From a bacterium (GTDB lineage: Bacteria > Spirochaetota > Leptospiria > Leptospirales > Leptonemataceae), in NCBI GenBank assembly GCA_024742665.1, contig JANSYA010000010.1:62001-126000 (forward strand): a stretch of 64,000 nucleotides of DNA. The letters run 5' to 3'. Under the pieces are notes generated by a model. It searched no databases, had not been told where the DNA came from, and saw only the letters and a program-made list of their open reading frames with translations. The position numbers were made by a program, and so were the translations under genes. How positions within the stretch are numbered: position 1 is the first letter of the stretch; each line of letters starts with the position of its first letter. Below are positions 17,642 to 24,990 of this stretch, in pieces.

Positions 17642-19810
17642 TCACTTGTTTTTCAGAACGGTAGTCCCGTCCCAGACCACCTGATCCCCCGCCAGCTCCA
17701 GTTTGCGGCAGCGCTGGACATAGAGTCGCGCGGCCCGATCGGTGGGATCCAGCCGAAAGATCTCCCGAAAGATTGGGCGGGCTTCAGCAAAGCGACCTTC
17801 CAGATACAGGGCCAGACCGGCAGCGAAGCGATCCGCCGTCTTGTGCCGCAGCTCCTGGCGTTCTTTCGGCAGGGCGTCGACCATCTCAAACAGGTCGATG
17901 ACTTCTCGTTTGCCTTTGACCCGCACCCGGTCCAGATGCCGAAAGTGGTAATCCGCGGAATATTTGTTTGTACCGGCGGTATTCAGGGCGTCCACGGTCG
18001 CATCGCCGGTCAGCACGGCGGCGCCGTAAATGCGGGTCAGGCCTTCTATGCGGGCCGCCAGGTTCACCGCGTCGGAGATGACCGTGCCTTCCATGCGCTG
18101 GTTTTCGCCGATGGTACCCAGCATGAGCCGGCCGTGATTGATGCCGACGCCGATTTCAATGGCCTGCATATCGTGTTTGGCGCGGCGCTCATTCCAATCG
18201 TTCAGGCTGCTTTGCATCTGCAGCGCGGCCTGGAAGGCGTCGGCGGTCGATTCCGCAAACAACGCCATGATCGCGTCGCCGATGTATTTATCGATGAAGC
18301 CGTTATGCTCGCGAATGACGGGTCCCATCCGTCGCAGATAGGAGTTGATAAAAGCGAAGTTTTCTTTGGGCGTCATCTGCTCCGACAGTTCGGTAAAAGA
18401 ACGAATATCTGAAAAGAGCACGGTCATCTCTTTTTGCACCTGGTCGCCCAGAGCGACGTCGACGATCGAACCGCGATCGAGCATATCCAGCAGCTCAAAC
18501 GGCACGAATTTTCGCGAGGCGGCGTTAAATTCTTCGAGTCGTATATTGAGGTCTTCCGTTTCATCGTGCAGGCGTACGAAGCGGTTGGCGAGCACCAGGG
18601 CCATGCTGACTACGAAGAGCACGAAGCCGTAGGTCAAAAGCGGCGGCAAATTCAAAATCGCGCGGCCGCTGAGGATATCGAGAATCAGCGCGATTAAAAG
18701 GATGCCGGTGCTCGCGAGCATAATCCAGGCGTCGCGATTGCGTAGCACCGCTTCGCGCACTAAAATAAACAGAATCGCGAGAATATAAATCAGCCAGCCT
18801 GGCTGCACCAGAGAATTCACGGTTCGCTGCCAGACTTCCGTCGACTCCGAAGCCAGCACGATTCCCACGCCGATCAGCGGAATTAGATGGACGGCCAGCG
18901 CCGCGCGATCCCAGAACTTCTCGATCTTCGCGGGCAGACTGTAGTACGATCGTAAAAATAAATAGAACAGCGGAATCGTCTTAAACAGGGCGATCGTCTG
19001 AACGCGTTTGAGAGCGTACAGTTCGTAGCCCAGAATGTACTTAAACTGCGTGCCGAGAAAACTGTAGACCACGAGCGCCAGCAAGAAGAGCGCGAACCAC
19101 AGATTTTCGCGATCGTTGCGCCGGCGAAAATAAAATAATAAAAAATATAGACCGAATGTAAGATAGGCGACGAGGGCGAAGGCCTGGTAGGTATTCTCCA
19201 GATAGAAATCTCGCCAGACCGCGCTTGCCGGACCGAGTTCAATGCGTCCGCGGTATACGCCGTACTCTTTTTCGAAATAGGGCTGAACTTGAATGTGCAG
19301 AACGTTTTCGCCGGCCACCAGCAGATTCGGCGGTACTTCGTACACGCGCACGCGGTCATAGGCCTGGGGCTTCGGCGAATTCCACGTTCCCGTCTCGCCA
19401 ATCAGAACTCCGTTCAAATAAGTGCGATCGCGATCGCTGATCTGTCCCAATCGCAGGGCCATCAATTCTCGCGGAGCCCCGGAGAGTTTGAGCCGCAGCC
19501 GATACCACACGGAACGATCCGGCGATTCATTCGTCCGCACGCCTTCCAGATACAGATCCGCCGGCAGGGGAATTTCGCGCAGAGCCGGCCGGGACGCATC
19601 GCGGTCGCCTGCGGGATCCGAAAACGTCGGCGGCATGATTTCCCAGCGGGCGCCGCTCGCGCTTCCCAGGGGCATAGACTCACCTGATGCCATTTCGCTC
19701 TGAGCGCTCAGGGGGGCGTTCCAGCACAGCAGTCCGACGGCGCCGAGCAGCAGACCCCGCCGGATCTTTGCGCATGCTCTTGCGGAATGATATTCAATTG
19801 TATTTATCAT
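17642..19810 (-). CDS. 7TMR-DISM receptor adenylate cyclase
   Basis: This is a receptor that should make cAMP. It has a signal peptide, then an extracellular jelly-roll DISM domain (about residues 50-190), seven transmembrane segments (about 205-400), a short coiled-coil linker and a class III cyclase domain. The metal aspartates lie in VLFSDIRSF (near 467) and YIGDAIMALF (near 511); the transition-state Asn and Arg lie in SDAVNLAARIEG. After the cyclase comes a helical TPR-like tail. Length is 722 residues. It starts four bases after the esterase gene and is followed by the CarF-type gene, so it is probably in one operon with lipid genes. Confidence 0.92.
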   Translation of the reverse strand: MINTIEYHSARACAKIRRGLLLGAVGLLCWNAPLSAQSEMASGESMPLGSASGARWEIMPPTFSDPAGDRDASRPALREIPLPADLYLEGVRTNESPDRSVWYRLRLKLSGAPRELMALRLGQISDRDRTYLNGVLIGETGTWNSPKPQAYDRVRVYEVPPNLLVAGENVLHIQVQPYFEKEYGVYRGRIELGPASAVWRDFYLENTYQAFALVAYLTFGLYFLLFYFRRRNDRENLWFALFLLALVVYSFLGTQFKYILGYELYALKRVQTIALFKTIPLFYLFLRSYYSLPAKIEKFWDRAALAVHLIPLIGVGIVLASESTEVWQRTVNSLVQPGWLIYILAILFILVREAVLRNRDAWIMLASTGILLIALILDILSGRAILNLPPLLTYGFVLFVVSMALVLANRFVRLHDETEDLNIRLEEFNAASRKFVPFELLDMLDRGSIVDVALGDQVQKEMTVLFSDIRSFTELSEQMTPKENFAFINSYLRRMGPVIREHNGFIDKYIGDAIMALFAESTADAFQAALQMQSSLNDWNERRAKHDMQAIEIGVGINHGRLMLGTIGENQRMEGTVISDAVNLAARIEGLTRIYGAAVLTGDATVDALNTAGTNKYSADYHFRHLDRVRVKGKREVIDLFEMVDALPKERQELRHKTADRFAAGLALYLEGRFAEARPIFREIFRLDPTDRAARLYVQRCRKLELAGDQVVWDGTTVLKNK

Positions 19811-19814
19811 ATGT

Positions 19815-20828
19815 TTATTTCGCGGCGGGTCCGGCCGGCTGATTTAGAAATTCAAGCACGGCTGGAAGCACGGGCGAGGGATCGGCGTCGAACTGCAGCA
19901 CCAGATCGGCGTGGGTCAGTCCGGGCAATTCCCGCACCTGGACCTGGCTGCTTCCCGGGGGATGGCGCTTGAGCAATTCGGCGGCCTGAGTGCGAATAAA
20001 AGGGTAGTCCTGTTCGCCGGTCAAGACCAGCAGGGGCGCGTCTTTCGGCCAGCGCAGGCCGGGCGAGCGGCGGGCCAGCTCCTGGTCGCTTGCGTCTTTG
20101 CCGAAGACCGCTTCGGTCACCTGGCGATTGAAGTCGGCCGGCTGCGAATCGCGCATGTGAGCGACGTCGAGCACGGGCGAAAGTGCGACGACGCCTGCCA
20201 GGCCGCGATCAATCGCAGGCTTTTTCGAATCCAGGGCGCTCAGAGCCGCCAGATGTCCGCCGGCGGAGTGGCCCATTAAAAACAGACGATCGGCGTCGAT
20301 ATTGAGCGATCCGATTTTTTCGCCGCCCCAGTCCAGCGCCGCCTGGATATCGTCCAGCTGTCCCTGAATGTCGGCCTCCGGATAGATCCGGTAGCTCAGG
20401 ATCGCGGCGGCGTAGCCCGCGTTCGCCAGCCCGTAGCCGATGTTCCAGTACAGTCCCGTCACGGGCCGGAAGTAGCGCCGGTCCTGGTTGGTCCAGAAGC
20501 CGCCGTGAATAAACAGCACCAGTCCCCGGGGCCGCTCGATATTCGTCGGCAGGATCAGGTCCAGTTCGTGGCGTTCGCTGATCGAAGTCGGTTTATAACG
20601 CAGATTTGTTTCGACGGTCGTGTTGTCGGTCAGGCCGCGCAGGGGCTGCAGCAGATTGCGCACCGGCATACAGCCGCCGCCTGACACAGCAAGTAAGCAG
20701 CCGATCAAAATCGAGTGCAGCGGCCGCAAGCGGCGATTCAGTCTGGATAAGATCGTAGCAAAATTAAGTTGCATCACGTACTGATTACGCTGACCGGCCG
20801 GGAATGGTTTGCATTTTTTTTCATTCAT
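19815..20828 (-). CDS. alpha/beta-hydrolase (esterase) lipoprotein
   Basis: This is a carboxylesterase of the hormone-sensitive-lipase-like group. Seen: the oxyanion HGGFW after VLFIHG, the nucleophile elbow GHSAGGH, and a later acid and histidine in GEQDYPF and LTHADL. The N-terminus has a basic region and a hydrophobic stretch ending in SGGGC, a possible lipoprotein site. ATG 20828 and ATG 20774 are both possible starts; reading further upstream enters the acyl-CoA dehydrogenase gene in another frame. It lies 26 bases after that gene and four bases before the cyclase. The substrate is unknown. Confidence 0.85.
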   Translation of the reverse strand: MNEKKCKPFPAGQRNQYVMQLNFATILSRLNRRLRPLHSILIGCLLAVSGGGCMPVRNLLQPLRGLTDNTTVETNLRYKPTSISERHELDLILPTNIERPRGLVLFIHGGFWTNQDRRYFRPVTGLYWNIGYGLANAGYAAAILSYRIYPEADIQGQLDDIQAALDWGGEKIGSLNIDADRLFLMGHSAGGHLAALSALDSKKPAIDRGLAGVVALSPVLDVAHMRDSQPADFNRQVTEAVFGKDASDQELARRSPGLRWPKDAPLLVLTGEQDYPFIRTQAAELLKRHPPGSSQVQVRELPGLTHADLVLQFDADPSPVLPAVLEFLNQPAGPAAK

Positions 20829-20854
20829 AACATTCACTTTGCCGCGGCGGAGAT

Positions 20855-22027
20855 TCAGCCGCGCATCATACTCCGGGCGATGATATTGCGCTGGATCTGA
20901 TTGGCGCCTTCGACGATCTGGGTGGCCTTCGCATCGCGTAATAGTTTTTCGACGGGGTACTCGCGCATATAGCCGTAGCCGCCGAGAATCTGCACGGCGT
21001 CGGTCGCCAGTCGCATCGCGGTATCGCTGGCGAACAGCTTGGCCCGGCTGGCTTCGGTTGCAAAAGACAGACCGCGGTCTTTGCGATCCGCGGCGTTCAG
21101 CACCAGCAGGCGGGCCGCGGCGAGCTGCGTATCCATATCCGCCAGCATCCACTGCAGTCCCTGAAAATCGCCGATGGGCTGTCCGAAGGCTTCGCGTCCG
21201 CGCGAGTATGCCAGACTTTCCGCCAGGGCCCGGCGGCCGATGCCGACGGCCGTCGCGGCGATCGTAATCCGACCGGAATCCAGAGCCTGCATGGCGATCG
21301 AAAAACCGTCGCCCTCCTGGCCGATCAAATTCTCCGCGGGAATCTTCAGATCTTCAAAGACCAGCGACGAAAGCGGACTCGAACGCCAGCCGAGTTTTTT
21401 TTCCTGGGCACCGGCGCTCAGACCGGGACTGTCTCCGGGCACGTAAAAACAAGAGATCGTTTTATGGTTCGGCAGCTGCGACTGTGGGTCCGGCGGCGCG
21501 GTGCGAGCGAGCACGAGATAACAATCCGCATGGCCGCCGTGGGTGATGAACTGTTTGCCGCCGTTTAATACGTAGTGATCGCCGGAGCGCCGCGCGGTCG
21601 TGCGCAGAGCGGCCGCATCAGAACCGCAGTGGGCTTCGGTCAGGGCGAAGGCTCCCAGATGTTCGCCGCGGGCGAGCTGCGGCAGCCAGCGTTCGCGCTG
21701 GGCCGGAGTACCGAATTTTTCCAGGATGATTTGACCCAGGCCGTTGACTGCGATGGTGACGGCGAAGGCGGAGCTGGCGGTCGCGAGCTCTTCCAAAATC
21801 AAAGCGTAGACGCCGTAGCCCAGGCCCATGCCGTCGCAGTCGGTCGGAGCTACAATCGAAGTCAGTCCGAGTTTGCCGGCTCGCGTAAACAATCCGCGAT
21901 CGAAGCTCTCGGTCGCATCGCCCTGCAATTCAACGGCTTCGACTTCGCGCCGCGCGAAGTCCGCCGCGAGATTCAGCAGATCCTGATATTCCTGGAATTC
22001 CGGCGGCGCTTCAAACGGAAGAGTCAT
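20855..22027 (-). CDS. acyl-CoA dehydrogenase
   Basis: This FAD enzyme introduces a trans-2 double bond into acyl-CoA thioesters. The 390 residues show the family layout: helical N-domain, the FAD and substrate segment FALTEAHCGSDAAALRTTA, DRKDRGLSF, and the C-terminal ILGGYGYMREYPVEKLLRD with IVEGANQIQRNIIAR, where the glutamate is the expected catalytic base. It resembles short or branched-chain acyl-CoA dehydrogenases. It heads the minus-strand run that leads to the esterase, cyclase and CarF-type genes, and is divergent from an iron-type alcohol dehydrogenase. Confidence 0.94.
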   Translation of the reverse strand: MTLPFEAPPEFQEYQDLLNLAADFARREVEAVELQGDATESFDRGLFTRAGKLGLTSIVAPTDCDGMGLGYGVYALILEELATASSAFAVTIAVNGLGQIILEKFGTPAQRERWLPQLARGEHLGAFALTEAHCGSDAAALRTTARRSGDHYVLNGGKQFITHGGHADCYLVLARTAPPDPQSQLPNHKTISCFYVPGDSPGLSAGAQEKKLGWRSSPLSSLVFEDLKIPAENLIGQEGDGFSIAMQALDSGRITIAATAVGIGRRALAESLAYSRGREAFGQPIGDFQGLQWMLADMDTQLAAARLLVLNAADRKDRGLSFATEASRAKLFASDTAMRLATDAVQILGGYGYMREYPVEKLLRDAKATQIVEGANQIQRNIIARSMMRG

Positions 22028-22111
22028 GGCGCATCAAATAGTGCGGGAGCAGAACTTGCAAGTGGGAATATTGGCTTGCGCAGTCGCGTAGCCTGGCGAT
22101 TTTCAAGACGC

Positions 22112-23314
22112 ATGCAGGAATTTCAGTTTCAAACGGCGGGGCGGATTGAGTTCGGCGCGGGGGCGATCGACCGGCTGCCGCAAATCGTCGCCGGAGTGGC
22201 AACGCCGGAGCGTCCGGTGCGGCGCTGTCTGTTCGTGACCGGCAAGAATCCGGCTCGCAGCGCGGCTCTGCGCGAGGTCCTGTCCGCGAAGGAGATTGAA
22301 TCTGAAGTGCTGTCGATCGTCGCAGAGCCGTCTGTCGACGACGCGATTGCCGGAGTGCAGCGCGCCCGGAGTTTCGATGCGGACCTGGTGATTGCCATCG
22401 GCGGAGGCAGCGCACTTGATGCGGGCAAGGCGGTCGCCGCGCTTGCGACGAACCCCGGCGATCCCTTCGATTATCTGGAAGTCGTGGGCGCGGGGCGTCC
22501 CCTGCAAAGGCCGGCTCTGCCCGTCATCGCCGTTCCGACCACCGCCGGCACGGGCTCCGAAGTCACGCGCAACGCGGTCCTCGCGGCCAGCGCTCAGCGC
22601 GTAAAAGTCAGCCTGCGCGGTGAGTATCTATTGCCCCGGGCGGCGATTGTCGATCCGCAGCTGACTCTCAGCTGTCCGCCCGCGGTTACGGCCGATTGCG
22701 GCCTGGACGCCCTGACCCAGGTGATCGAACCGCTGGTTTCGATTCGCGCGAATCCACTCACCGACGGCATTGCCCGGGAAGGCCTGATCCGCAGCGCGCG
22801 CAGTCTGCTGCAATCGTACCGGCACCCGGACGATCTGGCCGCTCGAACGGATCTGTGCTTCGCGAGCCTGGCCGGCGGTCTGGCCCTGGCGAATTCGGGA
22901 CTGGGAGCCGTGCACGGTTTCGCCGGTCCCCTGGGCGGGATGTACTCCGCCCCCCACGGAGCCCTGTGCGCTCGCCTGCTGCCGTTTGTAATCCAGACCA
23001 ACGCCCGAATCCTGGAGCGGGACCAGGACGGTCGGCGCGCGGGAGATCGCCGGCTCCGGGACGCCGCCCTGGCGCGCTTCCAGACGGTGGCCGCGCTTTT
23101 GACCGGCCAGGCGGACGCGCCGATCGAAGCGGGCGTCGATTTTCTATTCCAGCTGTGCGCGGACCTGAAGATTCAGCCGCTGCGAGAGTTCGGAGTGCGT
23201 GCCGCGGACTTCCCGGCGATCGTTGAAAAATCGAAGCGATCCAGCAGCATGCGCGGCAACTGCCTGGTCCTGGCCGACGAGGAACTCACCGCGATTCTCG
23301 AAGCCGCCTGCTGA
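22112..23314 (+). CDS. iron-containing alcohol dehydrogenase family protein
   Basis: This is a group III NAD(P)-dependent alcohol dehydrogenase. Seen: the nucleotide-binding AIGGGSALDAGKA, the PTTAGTGSEVT segment, and metal-site motifs LDALTQVIE, GAVHGFAGPLGG and APHGALCA. The usual second ligand histidine in DALTH is Gln here, leaving Asp and two His. The start at ATG 22112 gives 400 residues; the open frame extends upstream over the acyl-CoA dehydrogenase gene but is an antisense artefact there. The substrate may be an aldehyde or alcohol linked to the divergent lipid genes; that is inference. Confidence 0.9.
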   Translation: MQEFQFQTAGRIEFGAGAIDRLPQIVAGVATPERPVRRCLFVTGKNPARSAALREVLSAKEIESEVLSIVAEPSVDDAIAGVQRARSFDADLVIAIGGGSALDAGKAVAALATNPGDPFDYLEVVGAGRPLQRPALPVIAVPTTAGTGSEVTRNAVLAASAQRVKVSLRGEYLLPRAAIVDPQLTLSCPPAVTADCGLDALTQVIEPLVSIRANPLTDGIAREGLIRSARSLLQSYRHPDDLAARTDLCFASLAGGLALANSGLGAVHGFAGPLGGMYSAPHGALCARLLPFVIQTNARILERDQDGRRAGDRRLRDAALARFQTVAALLTGQADAPIEAGVDFLFQLCADLKIQPLREFGVRAADFPAIVEKSKRSSSMRGNCLVLADEELTAILEAAC

Positions 23315-23390
23315 TTCTGCGCGCCTGTCGATGCCCGGCGTAAAGGATTCGATTCGGGTCGAAAATTTTTTGATTTCGGCAGGATAGGGC

Positions 23391-23419
23391 TTGTCAGGAA
23401 TTAGTTGGGATTGTTTATA
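23391..23419 (+). promoter_or_regulatory. sigma70-like promoter candidate
   Basis: TTGTCA at 23391-23396 and TTTATA at 23414-23419 are separated by 17 bases, close to the sigma70 pattern. Initiation would fall a few bases before ATG 23433, so the following gene would have a very short leader or use a later start. Confidence 0.3.
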
Positions 23420-23432
23420 TTGCCCGGGAACG

Positions 23433-23810
23433 ATGGAGCAGGCATTTCCACCGCTGATGATTATTTTGCAGGGGCTTGCAGGTTCGGGACAGATGCGCCA
23501 TTCGACCTTTCCGGCAACTCAATCGGTTCCGCATGATTTAATTCTGAAGTTCGAACGGGCGCGCGCGATGGCCGAGTCTTCGGAAGGATCGTGCTGGACG
23601 CCGGAGCAGAAACGAGTCATCGCTTCGATCGATACGGCGCTCAAAGTCGCCAGCAGCGCTTCCAATACCGCGGTCTGGTCCCGGCAGGAGCTGAGCGTCG
23701 ATCCCTTCTGGACCCGCATCTGCGAGCTTGCTCATATGGCCCTGCGAGCCTTCGGCTGGCCGCTCAAAAGCGCTGCCGGCGCATACGCCCGCGATCCCGT
23801 CTACAATTGA
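23433..23810 (+). CDS. small unrecognised protein
   Basis: I do not recognise this 125-residue protein. It contains HDLILKFERARAMAESSEGS and a helical region SIDTALKVASSASNTAVWSR, is not hydrophobic overall, and has no signal peptide. Third-position GC bias in the part from about 23490 onward resembles the neighbouring genes, which supports coding. Candidate starts are ATG 23433, 23457 and 23493. It is convergent with the APH-fold kinase gene. Confidence 0.5.
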   Translation: MEQAFPPLMIILQGLAGSGQMRHSTFPATQSVPHDLILKFERARAMAESSEGSCWTPEQKRVIASIDTALKVASSASNTAVWSRQELSVDPFWTRICELAHMALRAFGWPLKSAAGAYARDPVYN

Positions 23811-23860
23811 GCGTCAACGGATGGATGCCAGGCGCATCGCGCTTACGCATGCCTGACCCG

Positions 23861-23890
23861 GCTTACTCCGGCTTACTCCGGCTTACTCCA
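23861..23890. repeat. 3 x 10-base tandem repeat
   Basis: GCTTACTCCG is repeated three times, the last copy ending in A, immediately before the stop codon of the downstream minus-strand gene and between two convergent genes. It is a short direct repeat without obvious secondary structure. Confidence 0.8.
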
Positions 23891-23892
23891 TC

Positions 23893-24972
23893 TCATTCAA
23901 GGACATGGGCCAGAACGCTGAAGTCCAGTCGTTCCAGAGCGGGCAGATATTCTTCGATCGCTTCGTTGCGCAGGCGTTCGGCGTAGCTGCGGCGAAAGAA
24001 ATGATCGCCTTCCAGGATGACGTAGTTGAGAATAAAAAAGCGATAGCCTTCTTTTAAGAACAGCAAATCCGCTTCGCTCAAAGGGCGCTCTGCGTGATAG
24101 GCCCGCAAAAAAATTCCGAAGCGATCCTCCAGCAGGGGATTCGCCAGATAGCTGAAGTCCGTGCGATCGCCGATCTTGCTGGCGACCCGGGCGCAAAAAT
24201 AAAAATCCAGCACCGAGGGTTCGATGCGAAACCAGTCGTAGTCCCACCGGCTGTACAGTTGAAAATCGTCGCTGTGCTGATCGACAGGCGCCTGATCACC
24301 GTCTTTGTTCGCGGTATACTCGACCGAAAAATTTCCCAGGTTCCAGTCGATCAACACCGGGATCTTGCGCCAGTAGCCGTAGCGAATACGATCCAGATTC
24401 GCCAGGAAAGCTTCGCAGTGCGCTTCGAGAGTTTGCAGCGCGCGGCGCTTGAGACGAAAGATTTTTCCGGACTGTTTGAGGCGCACCAGCTCCAGCAGGT
24501 GAATGACATCTGATTTGATTGACTTAGAAGTTAAGGGGATTTGATCGGCGATGGCATCGCACTGTTTGTGAAACTGCGCCAGGCGTCGGCCGAGGCAGTC
24601 GATTTGCCCCGGGCTCAATATGCGCGGCAGATAGTGGCGCGTCGGCACATCCTGATAGAAGATGGCCCAAACCCGGTCGTGATAGTAAGTATAAATTTTG
24701 CCGTCTTTGAGCAAAGCGTCCGCCAGCAGATTGGCGTAGCGCGTTTCGGCCAGCAGCGTATCCAGCAGGTGCAGGCGATCATGGTCTTCGCGGAATAAAT
24801 AGTAGCTGCCGTACGATGAAACCTTGGCGATGATCGTGCTGCGATCGTTCAGCTCCAGGCGAAAGACCTGGTTCGTGGAGACCCGGGCGCTGACTTCGAT
24901 GATGGCGGTGATCTGCCGTGGGTCGCCGTAGTTTTCCCAGGCGGCGTAGAGTGTGCTTGATATTCGATCCAC
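23893..24972 (-). CDS. APH-fold small-molecule kinase
   Basis: This is a 359-residue protein of the aminoglycoside phosphotransferase/choline kinase fold. A nucleotide-site Lys lies in STIIAKVSS, the catalytic-loop region in IPVLIDWNLGNFSVE (Asp and Asn in place) and the metal region in SRWDYDWFR. The region between is rich in Tyr and Arg. It resembles CotS-type or homoserine-kinase-like members more than antibiotic kinases. It begins 18 bases after the hybrid histidine kinase on the same strand and is probably its operon partner. The substrate is unknown. Confidence 0.72.
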   Translation of the reverse strand: MDRISSTLYAAWENYGDPRQITAIIEVSARVSTNQVFRLELNDRSTIIAKVSSYGSYYLFREDHDRLHLLDTLLAETRYANLLADALLKDGKIYTYYHDRVWAIFYQDVPTRHYLPRILSPGQIDCLGRRLAQFHKQCDAIADQIPLTSKSIKSDVIHLLELVRLKQSGKIFRLKRRALQTLEAHCEAFLANLDRIRYGYWRKIPVLIDWNLGNFSVEYTANKDGDQAPVDQHSDDFQLYSRWDYDWFRIEPSVLDFYFCARVASKIGDRTDFSYLANPLLEDRFGIFLRAYHAERPLSEADLLFLKEGYRFFILNYVILEGDHFFRRSYAERLRNEAIEEYLPALERLDFSVLAHVLE

Positions 24973-24990
24973 CGGCCCCGCCGTTCTTGC

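Noticed and set aside
20829..21152. Upstream extension of the esterase lipoprotein frame
   Set aside because: It overlaps the acyl-CoA dehydrogenase in another frame and has a basic, low-complexity composition.
21575..22111. Upstream extension of the alcohol dehydrogenase frame
   Set aside because: It lies antisense to the acyl-CoA dehydrogenase; the family match starts at ATG 22112.
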